A DNA stretch of 64,000 nt. Origin: Oleiagrimonas sp035690885. GTDB taxonomy: Bacteria > Pseudomonadota > Gammaproteobacteria > Xanthomonadales > Rhodanobacteraceae. The DNA lies in the NCBI GenBank assembly GCA_035690885.1, contig DASSKC010000041.1, positions 1-64,000 on the forward strand, in the 5' to 3' direction. Position numbers and translations under genes: made by a program. Below the pieces are notes generated by a model that was not told the DNA's origin, searched no databases, and saw only the letters and a program-made list of their open reading frames with translations. Below, piece after piece: positions 25,997-35,131 of this stretch. Position 1 is the first letter of the stretch. Each line of letters begins with the position of its first letter.

Positions 25997-27219
25997 GCAA
26001 GCACAACAACCCCGGCCGCCATGGTGCGGCGCACGTCTCGCGGCAAGCATCGGCCGCGCGCAGCTACGAGCAAAAAGCCAATCGCCTGTACCGTGACGAG
26101 AAGCTCGACCGCGCCATCGCGTTGCTGCGCCAAGCTGCCACGCAGTCGCCCGACAATGCCAAGCTGCAACACAAGCTGGGCCTGTGGCTGAGCAAACAAA
26201 AACACGTCGACGAAGGCATCCAGTGCTACCGCAAGGCGCTGGAGATCGACGCCGACTTCGCGCCGGCACTGATCGATCTGGCCCAGGCCCTCGGCAAGAA
26301 AAACCACTTCGACGAAGCCGTCCCGTTGGTCGAGAAGGCCCTCGAGCTCGAACCGGACAATGCATCGGGCCACCTCGTCTACGGCGTTCTCAAGCAACGC
26401 CAGGGCGAGCTGGATGATGCCGTACTCCAGTTTCGCACCTCGCTGGAGCTGCGTTTGCAGCATCCGCCGCGCACTGGCCGGCCCGGGAAGAAGAAAAAGG
26501 ACTTCAACCAGCCCGCGACCGAGGCACTCCTGTGGACAACGCTGAGCACCCTGGCCAAGGCCGGCGTGCATGCGTTCGCCGCCTTCGGCACGCTGCTGGG
26601 TCTGACCCGCGAGGGCGGGCTGCTGCCCTTTGACAAGGATATCGACCTGGGCATACCGAACTCCGAGATGCGTCGTGCATGCGAGGTTCTGGAAGCCAAC
26701 GGCTGGATCGAGATGTCCGACGTGCAGCCGCACATGATCAATCCGATCCCGTTCTACCACCCGCTCGAAAAAATCACGCTCGACGTGTCCGGCTTCGTGG
26801 TCGACCGTGTCGCCAGCCGCAGCTGCGAGGGCGTGTGGTGGGACAACGTGCCGTGGGAAGACAACCGCATCACCGAGTTCCCGCCACTGGAGCTGGAGAA
26901 GGCGACATCACCCGATGACCAGCCGATCTGGTCGCTGCGCGATCCCGAACAGTGGCTGGACGTGCTCTACGGTGACTGGCGCACACCCGACCCGGATTTC
27001 GACACCATCATCGCGGCCAGGAATCTGCGCGGTTTCAGCCTGCTGACGCAGTCCTACGCGTTCTCGCGCATCCACGAAAAATGGCAGAACGGACAGATCG
27101 GCAAGGCCCGCGCCCTGGTACGCCATTCGCGCCGCCACCTGCCCGACGACACCCTGCTGCGCCGGCTGGACACGCATTTTGAAGCGCTCCAGGCCGAAGC
27201 CGCCACCGCCGCCGCGTAG
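25993..27219 (+). CDS. TPR-LicD-like fusion, probable flagellin glycan transferase
   Basis: A 408-residue protein. Residues about 24-155 form tetratricopeptide repeats (KQKHVDEGIQCYRKALEIDADFAPAL and similar). Residues about 190-330 look like a LicD/fukutin-type nucleotidyltransferase-fold domain, with AFGTLLGLTREGGLLPFDKDIDLG (GTLLG at 199-203 and acidic DKDID at 214-218). LicD-family enzymes transfer phosphocholine or similar groups to glycans. AGGAG precedes the ATG, which overlaps the FkbM-like gene. It is immediately upstream of flagellin, so modification of the filament or its glycan is the likely role; the TPR part may bind flagellin. Confidence 0.75.
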   Translation: MSKHNNPGRHGAAHVSRQASAARSYEQKANRLYRDEKLDRAIALLRQAATQSPDNAKLQHKLGLWLSKQKHVDEGIQCYRKALEIDADFAPALIDLAQALGKKNHFDEAVPLVEKALELEPDNASGHLVYGVLKQRQGELDDAVLQFRTSLELRLQHPPRTGRPGKKKKDFNQPATEALLWTTLSTLAKAGVHAFAAFGTLLGLTREGGLLPFDKDIDLGIPNSEMRRACEVLEANGWIEMSDVQPHMINPIPFYHPLEKITLDVSGFVVDRVASRSCEGVWWDNVPWEDNRITEFPPLELEKATSPDDQPIWSLRDPEQWLDVLYGDWRTPDPDFDTIIAARNLRGFSLLTQSYAFSRIHEKWQNGQIGKARALVRHSRRHLPDDTLLRRLDTHFEALQAEAATAAA

Positions 27220-27232
27220 CCCTGGGTCTCCT

Positions 27233-27322
27233 CGTCATCCCAGCGAAGGCTGGGATCCAGCGTCTTTGATCGCTCCAGGCAAGCACGAAAGACACTGGAT
27301 CCCGGCCTTCGCCGGGATGACG
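27233..27322. repeat. REP doublet (CGTCATCCC-type palindromes)
   Basis: Two copies of the dispersed CGTCATCCC(A/G)GCGAAGGC unit lie in inverted orientation about a short centre; each copy is itself palindromic (GGGATCCAG...). A degenerate doublet of the same design lies at 11192-11277. It sits between the TPR-LicD stop and the flagellin promoter and could terminate or stabilise transcripts. Confidence 0.8.
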
Positions 27323-27362
27323 GCGCGGCAGGAGCCGGCGTCTCGGGATTTCAACAGCGGGC

Positions 27363-27389
27363 TAAAGAAATCTTCACGACAGCCGAAAA
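27363..27389 (+). promoter_or_regulatory. Sigma-28 promoter of flagellin
   Basis: TAAAGAAA (27363-27370), 11-bp spacer, GCCGAAAA (27382-27389), about 105 bp before the flagellin ATG. The -35 agrees with the consensus; the -10 differs at one position (A for T in GATAA). Confidence 0.85.
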
Positions 27390-27494
27390 ACACTTTGACG
27401 GCCCGCGCTGAGCGGCGCCTCCCAACCGGCAAGTGCCCGCGCGGCGCGCCCCGATTGGACTTCAACCCGAACACCCAATCAAAGGATCAAAGTC

Positions 27495-28667
27495 ATGGCT
27501 GTCATCAACACCAACATCACTGCCCTGATCGGTCAGCAAAACCTGCGTCGCTCGCAAAGCTCCCTGCAAACCGCCATGGAGCGTCTGTCCTCCGGTCTGC
27601 GCATCAACGGCGCCGCCGACGATGCCGCCGGACAGGCCATCGCCAACCGCATGACCGCGCAGATCACCGGCCTGATGCAGGCCCAGCGCAATGCCAACGA
27701 CGGCATCTCCGTGGCCCAGACCACCGAAGGCGCGCTGGACCAGATCAACAACAACCTGCAGCGCATCCGCCAGCTGACGGTGCAGGCCGACAACGGCACC
27801 AACAGTCGCTCGGATCTGGACTCCATCCAGTCCGAAATCAACAAGCGCCTGGAGGAGATCAACCGCATTTCCAAGCAGACCAGTTTCAACGGCGTCAACG
27901 TGCTGAGCAAGGACCAGAAGCTGGAAATCCAGGTGGGCGCCTATGACGACCAGACCATCACCCTGGATCTGAAGAAAATCAACACCGACACCCTGACCCT
28001 GTCTTCGTTCAACGTCTCCGGCGACACCGCCGTGACCAGCACTGACGTCATGTCCCAGATCGGTTCCGGCGCCGTGGTCAGCTTCAACAACGCCGCTGGC
28101 TCGACCGTCAGCGTCACGATGGCGGCGGACGGCAGCTTCACCGGCACGGTCACCTCCGGTGGCGGTACTTCTGCAGCGGTGACGTACGACAATCTCGCGG
28201 ACGTGCAAACCGCCATGGGGGCATCCGGCACGAGCGCCATCGCGATCACGGCCGACCTCGACGGCGACGCCACCACATCGACCTACAACGTCACCAGCTC
28301 CGGCGCCGTCAACAACGGCACCAGCACGCTGTATGTGGACAACGACGGCAGCTTCATCACCAGTGCCGCATCCACCTATGCGGCGGCCACGGCCGATCCG
28401 CTGGAAGCCCTGGACGATGCCATCAGCCAGGTCGACGGTCTGCGCTCCAACCTCGGTGCGATGCAGAACCGCTTCGATTCGGCGATCCAGAACCTGGGCA
28501 CCACGACCACCAACCTGAAGGCGGCACGCTCGCGCATTCAGGACGCCGATTACGCGGTGGAAGTGTCCAACATGACCCGTGCCAAGATCCTGCAGCAAGC
28601 CGGCACCTCGGTCCTGGCCCAGGCCAACCAGCTGCCGACGACCGTGTTGCAGCTGCTGCGCGGTTGA
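27495..28667 (+). CDS. fliC: Flagellin
   Basis: A 390-residue flagellin. The conserved N-terminal D0/D1 (MAVINTNITALIGQQNLRRSQ, ERLSSGLRINGAADDAAGQAIANRM) and C-terminal D1/D0 (RIQDADYAVEVSNMTRAKILQQAG, LPTTVLQLLRG) flank a Ser/Thr/Val-rich variable centre at about residues 170-300 that could be glycosylated. AAAGGA precedes the ATG. It is monocistronic, with a sigma-28 promoter upstream and a strong terminator downstream. It is the only flagellin gene in the window. Confidence 0.98.
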   Translation: MAVINTNITALIGQQNLRRSQSSLQTAMERLSSGLRINGAADDAAGQAIANRMTAQITGLMQAQRNANDGISVAQTTEGALDQINNNLQRIRQLTVQADNGTNSRSDLDSIQSEINKRLEEINRISKQTSFNGVNVLSKDQKLEIQVGAYDDQTITLDLKKINTDTLTLSSFNVSGDTAVTSTDVMSQIGSGAVVSFNNAAGSTVSVTMAADGSFTGTVTSGGGTSAAVTYDNLADVQTAMGASGTSAIAITADLDGDATTSTYNVTSSGAVNNGTSTLYVDNDGSFITSAASTYAAATADPLEALDDAISQVDGLRSNLGAMQNRFDSAIQNLGTTTTNLKAARSRIQDADYAVEVSNMTRAKILQQAGTSVLAQANQLPTTVLQLLRG

Positions 28668-28722
28668 TGTCGCCGGGGCGGGAAGATTCCCCCCACTGAC
28701 CGCTTCCCGCCCCACCTCGGCG

Positions 28723-28753
28723 AAAAGGCCCTGCTTCGGCAGGGCCTTTTTTT
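28723..28753 (+). terminator. Flagellin intrinsic terminator
   Basis: An 8-bp GGCCCTGC stem with a TTCG tetraloop and its complement, followed by seven T residues, about 55 bp after the flagellin stop. Confidence 0.93.
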
Positions 28754-28795
28754 CATGCTTCAGAATGCCGCGAGCGGCGGGTCGGACCACATGGT

Positions 28796-29185
28796 CTACT
28801 TGTCTTGTATCGCATCCCAGGCGGGATAAAGACGCAATTCCTCGCGCGTCAGACGCTGGATCAACTGCGCACGCATGCGTCCGTAGCGGCGGGCGAACTC
28901 CATCGCATCGCCACCGCTGCTGAAGTCGTCGAAGAAGGCCAGAATGTCGCGTGCCAGTCCCTGCATGTCGGCGGCATAACGATCGGCCAGCGATGCCGTG
29001 TCAGGATGCCGGAGCAGCTCCGGATACAGTTCGGCATCCTCTTTGTGCAGGTGTGCAATGAGCAACTGGCGCATCTGACGCAGGCGCTCTTGTCCCTGCT
29101 CGGTTCCCGGCCCCAGCCGGCGTACTTCGTCCAGTGCCGCGCGCAAGGCCTGGTGCTGGCCCAGCAATTGTTGCGTCAACATCAT
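28796..29185 (-). CDS. Hemerythrin-like protein
   Basis: A 129-residue four-helix protein of the hemerythrin HHE type: His near the start (LGQHQALR), a central HLHKEDAELYPELL iron-ligand motif and a C-terminal REELRLYPAW in which the usual ligand His is not obvious. Related proteins bind O2 or NO through a diiron centre. The ATG at 29185 has GAGGAG 6 bases upstream; the frame is open to 29242. It follows fliE on the same strand, so it may be co-expressed with flagellar genes and link oxygen or iron to motility. Confidence 0.75.
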   Translation of the reverse strand: MMLTQQLLGQHQALRAALDEVRRLGPGTEQGQERLRQMRQLLIAHLHKEDAELYPELLRHPDTASLADRYAADMQGLARDILAFFDDFSSGGDAMEFARRYGRMRAQLIQRLTREELRLYPAWDAIQDK

Positions 29186-29258
29186 GGCAATCTCCTCGTT
29201 GCCCCGGGAATCCTTGACCGGGTTGAAATCATCATCCGGCAAACCGTGCAGGACGCGC

Positions 29259-29579
29259 TCACACCTGCATGTTCATGACCTGTTTGTAGGCGCCGACCAG
29301 TTTGTTGCGCACCTGCACACTCATCTGGAAAGCCAGACCGGCTTCCTGCTGATCGATCATCACCTCGTACAACGCCACGCCCGGCTTGCCCACCTGAAAG
29401 GCGTGCGCGGCCTGGCCTGCGGTGTGCTGCAGATCGCTGACGCGATCGAGTGACGACTTGAGTGCCTGACCAAACGTGTCGGTACCCGCAACCCGTGATG
29501 TCGTGTCGGGAGTTCCGCCGGCCTGCACGGCAAGCGCGCGCATCTGTTCAATCATGCCTTGCATGGATAGCGCATTCAC
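29259..29579 (-). CDS. fliE: Flagellar MS-ring/rod junction protein FliE
   Basis: A 106-residue FliE. The C-terminal part is typical: FGQALKSSLDRVSDLQ and LYEVMIDQQEAGLAFQMSVQVRNKLVGAYKQVMNMQV. It links the MS ring to the rod. The start is GTG with AGGGA upstream; an ATG five codons in is an alternative. It is divergent from fliF across a 275-bp gap that probably carries FlhDC-dependent promoters. Confidence 0.95.
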   Translation of the reverse strand: MNALSMQGMIEQMRALAVQAGGTPDTTSRVAGTDTFGQALKSSLDRVSDLQHTAGQAAHAFQVGKPGVALYEVMIDQQEAGLAFQMSVQVRNKLVGAYKQVMNMQV

Positions 29580-29854
29580 GACGGCTGTTCCCTGGTTCGA
29601 ATCGGAGTCTCACGGTAACAGCGCACTGGTGCACGCCATGGTGGCAAATGCCGACAAAAAAGCCGGCTTTTCTCTCCTTTGGTTTGCATGCCCGATGTCG
29701 ATAATGGCCGCCGTCACGAATGCCCCGGGCAACATGCGCCCGCAACCCGGATCGCCGGGTACTGGACCCGCAGGTAAAGACACGTCGCCATGCCATTGCA
29801 ACCGTCCCATCGCCAACTTGCTCTCCGCCACGGCTGGCCGATGGAGAGCAATCC

Positions 29855-31555
29855 GTGAGCGATCAGGACGCCAGGCCGACGGCATCGGCACCACGCGACG
29901 CATCCCGGCGTGACGGGCCGACACCGCTGGAGCGCGTCCGGCACTGGGCCAAATCCAATCCGTTGATCCTGCTGCTCGGAGGCAGCGCCGCCGTGGTGGC
30001 GATCGTGGTCGCGCTGCTGCTGTGGGCCGGCGGCCCGACCTACCGCGTGCTCTACAGCAACGTCAGCACCAGCGATGGCGGCAAGATCATCGCCGCGCTG
30101 GAAAAGCGCCAGGTGCCGTATCAGCTGACCCAGGGTGGTCATGTGGTCATGGTGCCAGCGGACAAGGTGTACAAGCTGCGCATGCAGCTGGCCGAAAACG
30201 GGCTGCCAAGCACCAGCCATGTCGGCTTCAAGATCATGGACAGCCAGCCCTTCGGCATCAGCCGTTTTGCCGAGCACGTCAATTATCTGCGCGGCTTGCA
30301 GGGTGAGCTGGCCAACTCCATCGAAATCCTGAAGCCCGTGGCCGCAGCGCGCGTCAACCTGGCCCTGCCCAAGGATTCGATGTTCGTGCGCAAGCGCAAG
30401 CCGGCCAAGGCCTCGATCGTGCTGACCCTGCAACCCGGTCGCACGCTGAGCCGCGCCCAGGTCAATGCCATCGTGCACATGGTCACCGCCAGCGTGCGCG
30501 ACCTGACGCCCGATCATGTCACCGTGATCGATCAGCGTGGGCATCTGCTCACGCGCAACGGCACCGTCGCCGGTCTGGATGGCACCCAGCTCGCCTACGT
30601 GCGCAAGATCGAAGACCGCTACCGGCAACGCATCGTGACCATTCTCACGCCGATCCTCGGTGCCGGCAACGTGCACGCACAAGTCACCGCGCAGATCAAT
30701 TTCAACCAGCGTGAAGCCACCATCGAGCACTATGGCCCCAACCAGGGTGACAACCCTGCTGCCGTGCGCAGCAAGCAGAGCAACACCTCGTGGTCGCGTG
30801 ACGCACAGGGCCCCGAAGGCGTGCCTGGCGCGCTGACCAACACGCCGCCGGGCGCCGCGGCGTCACCGATTGCCAACGCCACCGCCGCCGGCAACAACGG
30901 CAACGGCAATGGAAACGGCGACGACGACAACAAGGCTCCCGGCAGGCGCCATCAACAACATACCGTCAATTACGAAGTCGACCACAAGATCACGCATGTC
31001 CAGCACCAGCCCGGCGTGATCACGCGTCTTTCCACTGCCGTGGTGGTCAACTACCGCCAGCAAAAGCAGGACGACGGCAGCATGAAAGCGGTCCCGCTCG
31101 GCGACGCCACCATGAAGCAGATCAAGGCATTGACACGGCAGGCCATGGGCTTCTCCACCCAACGCGGCGACAGTCTGAGCGTGGTCAACAGCGTCTTCAA
31201 CACGACCCCGGTCCAGACCCCGCCCGCGCAGTCGTGGTGGCAAACACTCAATTGGGTGCATCTGCTGTCGACGCTGGGCAAGTACCTGCTGATCCTGATC
31301 GTGGTGCTGGTGCTCTACCGCCTGGTACTGCGGCCGCTGAAACAACACTACCTGGAGCAACACGCCAATCGCGACAAGGCGCCGGCGCCCCCGCCAGCGA
31401 ACACGGCGCCGGACCCGACGCCCGCACCCGCGCACCGATCACGTCGCAAGCCGCCTTCCTACGATCAGAACAAGCAGGACCTGCAGGAAACCGCCGAACA
31501 GGACCCGGCCATGGTCGCCATGATCGTGCACAACTGGATGAAGCAGCATGACTAG
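29855..31555 (+). CDS. fliF: Flagellar MS-ring protein FliF
   Basis: A predicted 566-residue FliF. Two transmembrane helices (about residues 33-54 and near residue 480, LLSTLGKYLLILIVVLVLYRL) flank the periplasmic ring-building domains (YRVLYSNVS, GLPSTSHVGFKIMD, VNYEVDHKITHVQHQPG). The cytoplasmic tail DPAMVAMIVHNWM binds FliG. The GTG at 29855 has GGAGAG about 8 bases upstream and gives the usual length; the frame is open back to 29720. It heads fliFGHIJK. Confidence 0.96.
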   Translation: MSDQDARPTASAPRDASRRDGPTPLERVRHWAKSNPLILLLGGSAAVVAIVVALLLWAGGPTYRVLYSNVSTSDGGKIIAALEKRQVPYQLTQGGHVVMVPADKVYKLRMQLAENGLPSTSHVGFKIMDSQPFGISRFAEHVNYLRGLQGELANSIEILKPVAAARVNLALPKDSMFVRKRKPAKASIVLTLQPGRTLSRAQVNAIVHMVTASVRDLTPDHVTVIDQRGHLLTRNGTVAGLDGTQLAYVRKIEDRYRQRIVTILTPILGAGNVHAQVTAQINFNQREATIEHYGPNQGDNPAAVRSKQSNTSWSRDAQGPEGVPGALTNTPPGAAASPIANATAAGNNGNGNGNGDDDNKAPGRRHQQHTVNYEVDHKITHVQHQPGVITRLSTAVVVNYRQQKQDDGSMKAVPLGDATMKQIKALTRQAMGFSTQRGDSLSVVNSVFNTTPVQTPPAQSWWQTLNWVHLLSTLGKYLLILIVVLVLYRLVLRPLKQHYLEQHANRDKAPAPPPANTAPDPTPAPAHRSRRKPPSYDQNKQDLQETAEQDPAMVAMIVHNWMKQHD

Positions 31556-32552
31556 CGATGCAAGCATGACCAACCTGCGCCGCAGCGCCATCCTGTTGTT
31601 GACGCTGGACGAGGAAAACGCCGCCAACGTGATGCGTCACCTGCCGGCGCGCGACGTGCAGATGGTGAGCCACGAGATGGCGCGCATGGAAAGCATCTCG
31701 CATGAACAGATGAGCCAGGTGCTGGACGACTTCGAGGATGAAACCGCGCAATATGCGGCGCTCAATCTCAACTCGTCCGAGCACATCCGCTCGGTACTGG
31801 AAAAAGCGCTGGGCACCGAACGCGCCGCCAGTCTGCTGGACGAGATTCTCGACACCGGCGACACCACCTCCGGCATCGATGCGCTGAACCTGATGGAAGC
31901 CTCGTCGGTGACCGAAATGATCCGCGAGGAACACCCGCAGATCATCGCCACCATCCTGGTGCACCTGGACCGGCGTCAGGCAGCCGAGGTGCTGGAATTG
32001 TTCGAGGAAAGCTTGCGCAACGACGTCATCCTGCGCATCGCCACCTTCAGCGGCGTGCAGCCGGCAGCCTTGCAGGAACTGACCGAAGTGCTCGGCAACA
32101 TGCTCGACGGCCAGAACCTGCGTCGCAGCAAGATGGGCGGCGCGCACACGGCCGCGGAAATTCTCAATCTGATGACCAGCAGCCAGGAAGAATCGGTCAT
32201 CGACAACGTGCGCTCGCACAGCGCGGATCTGGCACAGGACATCATCGACGAGATGTTCCTGTTCGACAACGTCCTCGACCTGGACAGCATGAGCATCCGC
32301 CTGATCCTCAAGGAAGTGGATACCAACACCTTGCGCGTCGCCCTCAAGGGGGCCTCCGAGGCACTGACCAACAAGTTCCTGGACAACATGTCCACGCGCG
32401 CGGCGCAGCTGCTGCGCGACGATATCGAAGCCAGTGGCCCGGTGCGCATTTCGCAAGTAGAGAGCAACCAGAAGGCCATCCTGCAGGTGGTGCGCCGCCT
32501 GGCCAACACCGGCGATATCGAGCTGCATCCCGGAGACGACGCATATGTCTGA
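31548..32552 (+). CDS. fliG: Flagellar motor switch protein FliG
   Basis: A 334-residue FliG. The N-terminal FliF-binding part (LRRSAILLLTLDEENAANVMRHLP), armadillo middle domain (EHPQIIATILVHLD with the EHPQ motif) and the C-terminal torque helix (MSTRAAQLLRDDIEASGPVRISQVE) are intact. It overlaps fliF and fliH by 8 bp each. It transmits torque from the MotA stator and sets rotation direction with FliM/FliN. Confidence 0.97.
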   Translation: MTSDASMTNLRRSAILLLTLDEENAANVMRHLPARDVQMVSHEMARMESISHEQMSQVLDDFEDETAQYAALNLNSSEHIRSVLEKALGTERAASLLDEILDTGDTTSGIDALNLMEASSVTEMIREEHPQIIATILVHLDRRQAAEVLELFEESLRNDVILRIATFSGVQPAALQELTEVLGNMLDGQNLRRSKMGGAHTAAEILNLMTSSQEESVIDNVRSHSADLAQDIIDEMFLFDNVLDLDSMSIRLILKEVDTNTLRVALKGASEALTNKFLDNMSTRAAQLLRDDIEASGPVRISQVESNQKAILQVVRRLANTGDIELHPGDDAYV

Positions 32553-33273
32553 TGCGCAGCTCGAACGCCGCGAGCATTGGCGCCGCTGGCACATGGGCGA
32601 GCTGACGCCATCGCGGCCATCGTTGGCACAAGAACACCCGCGCGAGTTTCGGGTGCAACCGCAATTGCGCGAATTGCGCGAAACCGCTCGCGCGCAAGCC
32701 CACCGCGAAGGATATGCAGCCGGTCTTGCCCAAGGCCGCGACGAAGGTTACGAACAAGGTCTGGTCGAAGGTCGCGAAGCCGGAAAAACCGAGTGGGACT
32801 CGCGCCGCCGGGAACTGCTCGAACCCCTGGTCGCACTGGCCGACAACCTGAAACATGCGCTGGCGCAACTGGACACCGATATCGGTGAGCAACTGACGGA
32901 CGTGACCCTGGCAGCGGCACGGCAACTGGCCGGCGAAGCGCTCGACGCCCACCCCGAGTACGTCCTTGAACGAATCCGCGGCCTGTTGCGCGACGAGCCG
33001 ATATTCAGCGGCACCCCGCGCCTGTGGCTGCACCCCGACGACCTGGCGCTGATCGACGACGAACTGGCCGACGAGCTGCAAGCGGCCGGCTGGAAACCCC
33101 AGCCCGACCCGCAGCTGGAACGTGGTGATTGCCATCTGACCGGCCCGGAAGGCGAGTTGAGTGCCACGCGCGAACAGCGCTGGCAGTCCTTGCTGGCGCG
33201 CGCACGGCGAACCGATGGCCCGCACTCCGAGCCAACGGCACCTCCTGCCACGCCCGAGGCCGCACCACCATGA
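32545..33273 (+). CDS. fliH: Flagellar export ATPase regulator FliH
   Basis: A 242-residue FliH. The centre carries the G-rich repeat pattern (EGYAAGLAQGRDEGYEQGLVEGREAG) typical of FliH/HrpE proteins, then a C-terminal FliI-binding domain. It anchors the FliI ATPase to the C ring and export gate. The start overlaps fliG and the stop overlaps fliI (ATGA). Confidence 0.94.
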   Translation: MSDAQLERREHWRRWHMGELTPSRPSLAQEHPREFRVQPQLRELRETARAQAHREGYAAGLAQGRDEGYEQGLVEGREAGKTEWDSRRRELLEPLVALADNLKHALAQLDTDIGEQLTDVTLAAARQLAGEALDAHPEYVLERIRGLLRDEPIFSGTPRLWLHPDDLALIDDELADELQAAGWKPQPDPQLERGDCHLTGPEGELSATREQRWQSLLARARRTDGPHSEPTAPPATPEAAPP

Positions 33274-34658
33274 GCGCCGGTCCGACATCCTCCCACGGCA
33301 AGCACTGGCAGGACACTCTCAACCAGGCACGCCAGCGCATGACCAACATCCCGGGATATCAGGCCAGTGGGCGCATCGTGCGCGCCACCGGACTGGTGCT
33401 GGAGGCCGTGGGTTTGCGCGTTCCCGTCGGCAGCGGCTGCCGCATCGAGCTGCCATCGCCGCAGCCGGACGCTCATCGTTACGCCGAGGCCGAAGTGGTG
33501 GGCTTTTCCGGCGACCGTCTGTTTCTCATGCCACTGGTCGCACTGAATGGCCTGACGCCCGGCGCACGCGTGTTTCCGCTGGGTGACGACGGTCGCGCCG
33601 GCTCGCGGCGGTATCCGCTGGGCGAAGCGCTGCTGGGTCGCGTGGTCGACGGCAACGGTCATCCGCTGGACACGCGCGGTCCGGTCACCGACCTTCCGCA
33701 CGACACTCTCGACACCCCGCATTTGAACCCGCTTCGCCGCGCGCCGATTGACACGCAAATCGATGTCGGCATTCGCGCCATCAACACGCTTCTGAGCATC
33801 GGCCGCGGTCAGCGCATGGGTCTGTTCGCCGGCTCCGGCGTCGGCAAATCGGTGTTGTTGGGCATGATGGCACGCTATACCAGCGCCGAACGCATCGTGG
33901 TCGGATTGATCGGCGAGCGCGGTCGCGAGGTCAAGGATTTCATCGACAACATCCTCGGCGAGGAAGGCTTGCGCCGCTCGGTGGTCGTGGCCGCTCCGGC
34001 CGACACCTCGCCGTTGCAGCGCCTGCAGGGCGCCGCCTACGCCACACGTCTGGCCGAAGGTTTTCGCGATGAAGGTCACAGCGTATTGCTGATCATGGAT
34101 TCGCTGACCCGCTACGCCATGGCACAGCGCGAAATCGCCCTGGCCATCGGCGAACCACCGGCGACCAAGGGCTACCCGCCATCGGTGTTCGCCAAGCTGC
34201 CCAGCCTGGTCGAGCGCGCCGGCAACGCCGAACATGGTGGCGGCTCGATCACCGCGTTCTACACCGTGCTCACCGAAGGCGATGACCAGCAAGATCCCAT
34301 CGCCGACGCCGCGCGCGCCATCCTGGACGGACACATCGTGCTTTCGCGCCAGCTGGCCGAGGCCGGCCACTACCCGGCCATCGACATCGAGGCGTCCATC
34401 AGCCGCGCCATGACCGCACTGGTCAACGATGGCGAACTCAAACAGGCGCACCGGCTCAAGCAACTGTTTTCGCTTTACCAACGCAATCGCGACCTGATCG
34501 GCGTCGGCGCCTACAGCCCGGGCCATGACCCGCAGCTCGATACCGCGGTCAATCTCTACCCGCAGATCGAGCGCTTCCTGTGCCAGCCCATCCATGAACG
34601 CGCCGACATCGCCCAGTCGCGTTACGCCCTCACCCAACTGATCGGACAAACCGCGTGA
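33270..34658 (+). CDS. fliI: Flagellum-specific export ATPase FliI
   Basis: A 462-residue ATPase related to F1-beta, with Walker A (FAGSGVGKSVL), Walker B (SVLLIMDSLTRYAMAQRE) and the GLIGERGREVKDF motif. It energises unloading of export substrates from chaperones. The ATG overlaps the fliH stop and the gene end overlaps fliJ (GTGA). Confidence 0.97.
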   Translation: MSAGPTSSHGKHWQDTLNQARQRMTNIPGYQASGRIVRATGLVLEAVGLRVPVGSGCRIELPSPQPDAHRYAEAEVVGFSGDRLFLMPLVALNGLTPGARVFPLGDDGRAGSRRYPLGEALLGRVVDGNGHPLDTRGPVTDLPHDTLDTPHLNPLRRAPIDTQIDVGIRAINTLLSIGRGQRMGLFAGSGVGKSVLLGMMARYTSAERIVVGLIGERGREVKDFIDNILGEEGLRRSVVVAAPADTSPLQRLQGAAYATRLAEGFRDEGHSVLLIMDSLTRYAMAQREIALAIGEPPATKGYPPSVFAKLPSLVERAGNAEHGGGSITAFYTVLTEGDDQQDPIADAARAILDGHIVLSRQLAEAGHYPAIDIEASISRAMTALVNDGELKQAHRLKQLFSLYQRNRDLIGVGAYSPGHDPQLDTAVNLYPQIERFLCQPIHERADIAQSRYALTQLIGQTA

Positions 34659-35119
34659 AACCGAACAGCCCGCTGGAAACGCTGATCGACCAGAGCCGCA
34701 AGTCGCGGGACCTGGCCGGCCGTACCCTGGCCGCTGACCGCCAGGGACAACAACAAGCCGCCGAGCAACTGGACGCACTGCAGCAATACAAGCACGAGTA
34801 CTGCACCAAACTGCACGACAGCCTCGCGCGCGGCGTGGACGCGATCACGCTGGACAACTACCGCCGCTTCATCCGCTCGCTCGATCACGCCATCGGCCAG
34901 GCCGGCGCGCAGTTGCAGGAGCAAAGCAGCAAGGTCACGGCCAGCAAGGAACACTGGCACGACAAGCAGAAACGTCTGTCCTCGCTGGACACCCTGGCCA
35001 ACCGCCAGGCGGCGCGCGAGCGCGAGCGCGAAGGCCGGATCGAGCAACGTCTCAACGACGAATTGACCAACAACATGCAAGCGCGCAAACGCGCCGAGTG
35101 CATCGGCTCGGACCGCTGA
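34655..35119 (+). CDS. fliJ: Flagellar export protein FliJ
   Basis: A 154-residue, almost entirely coiled-coil protein, as expected for FliJ, the FliI rotor-like stalk and chaperone escort. The start is GTG within GTGA at the fliI stop. Sequence conservation in FliJ is low; the call rests on coiled-coil character, length and position. Confidence 0.92.
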   Translation: MKPNSPLETLIDQSRKSRDLAGRTLAADRQGQQQAAEQLDALQQYKHEYCTKLHDSLARGVDAITLDNYRRFIRSLDHAIGQAGAQLQEQSSKVTASKEHWHDKQKRLSSLDTLANRQAAREREREGRIEQRLNDELTNNMQARKRAECIGSDR

Positions 35120-35131
35120 CCGGAGCCCGAC

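Noticed and set aside
29658..29671. Perfect palindrome AAAAGCCGGCTTTT between fliE and fliF
   Set aside because: No loop and no flanking T run for a terminator; no known operator match. Could be chance.
29580..29854. Possible sigma-54 promoter between fliE and fliF
   Set aside because: No GG-N10-GC element with the required flanks was found; the cluster has FlhDC rather than FleQ.
32748..34778. 676-residue minus-strand frame
   Set aside because: Shadow of fliH and fliI, whose motifs are intact.
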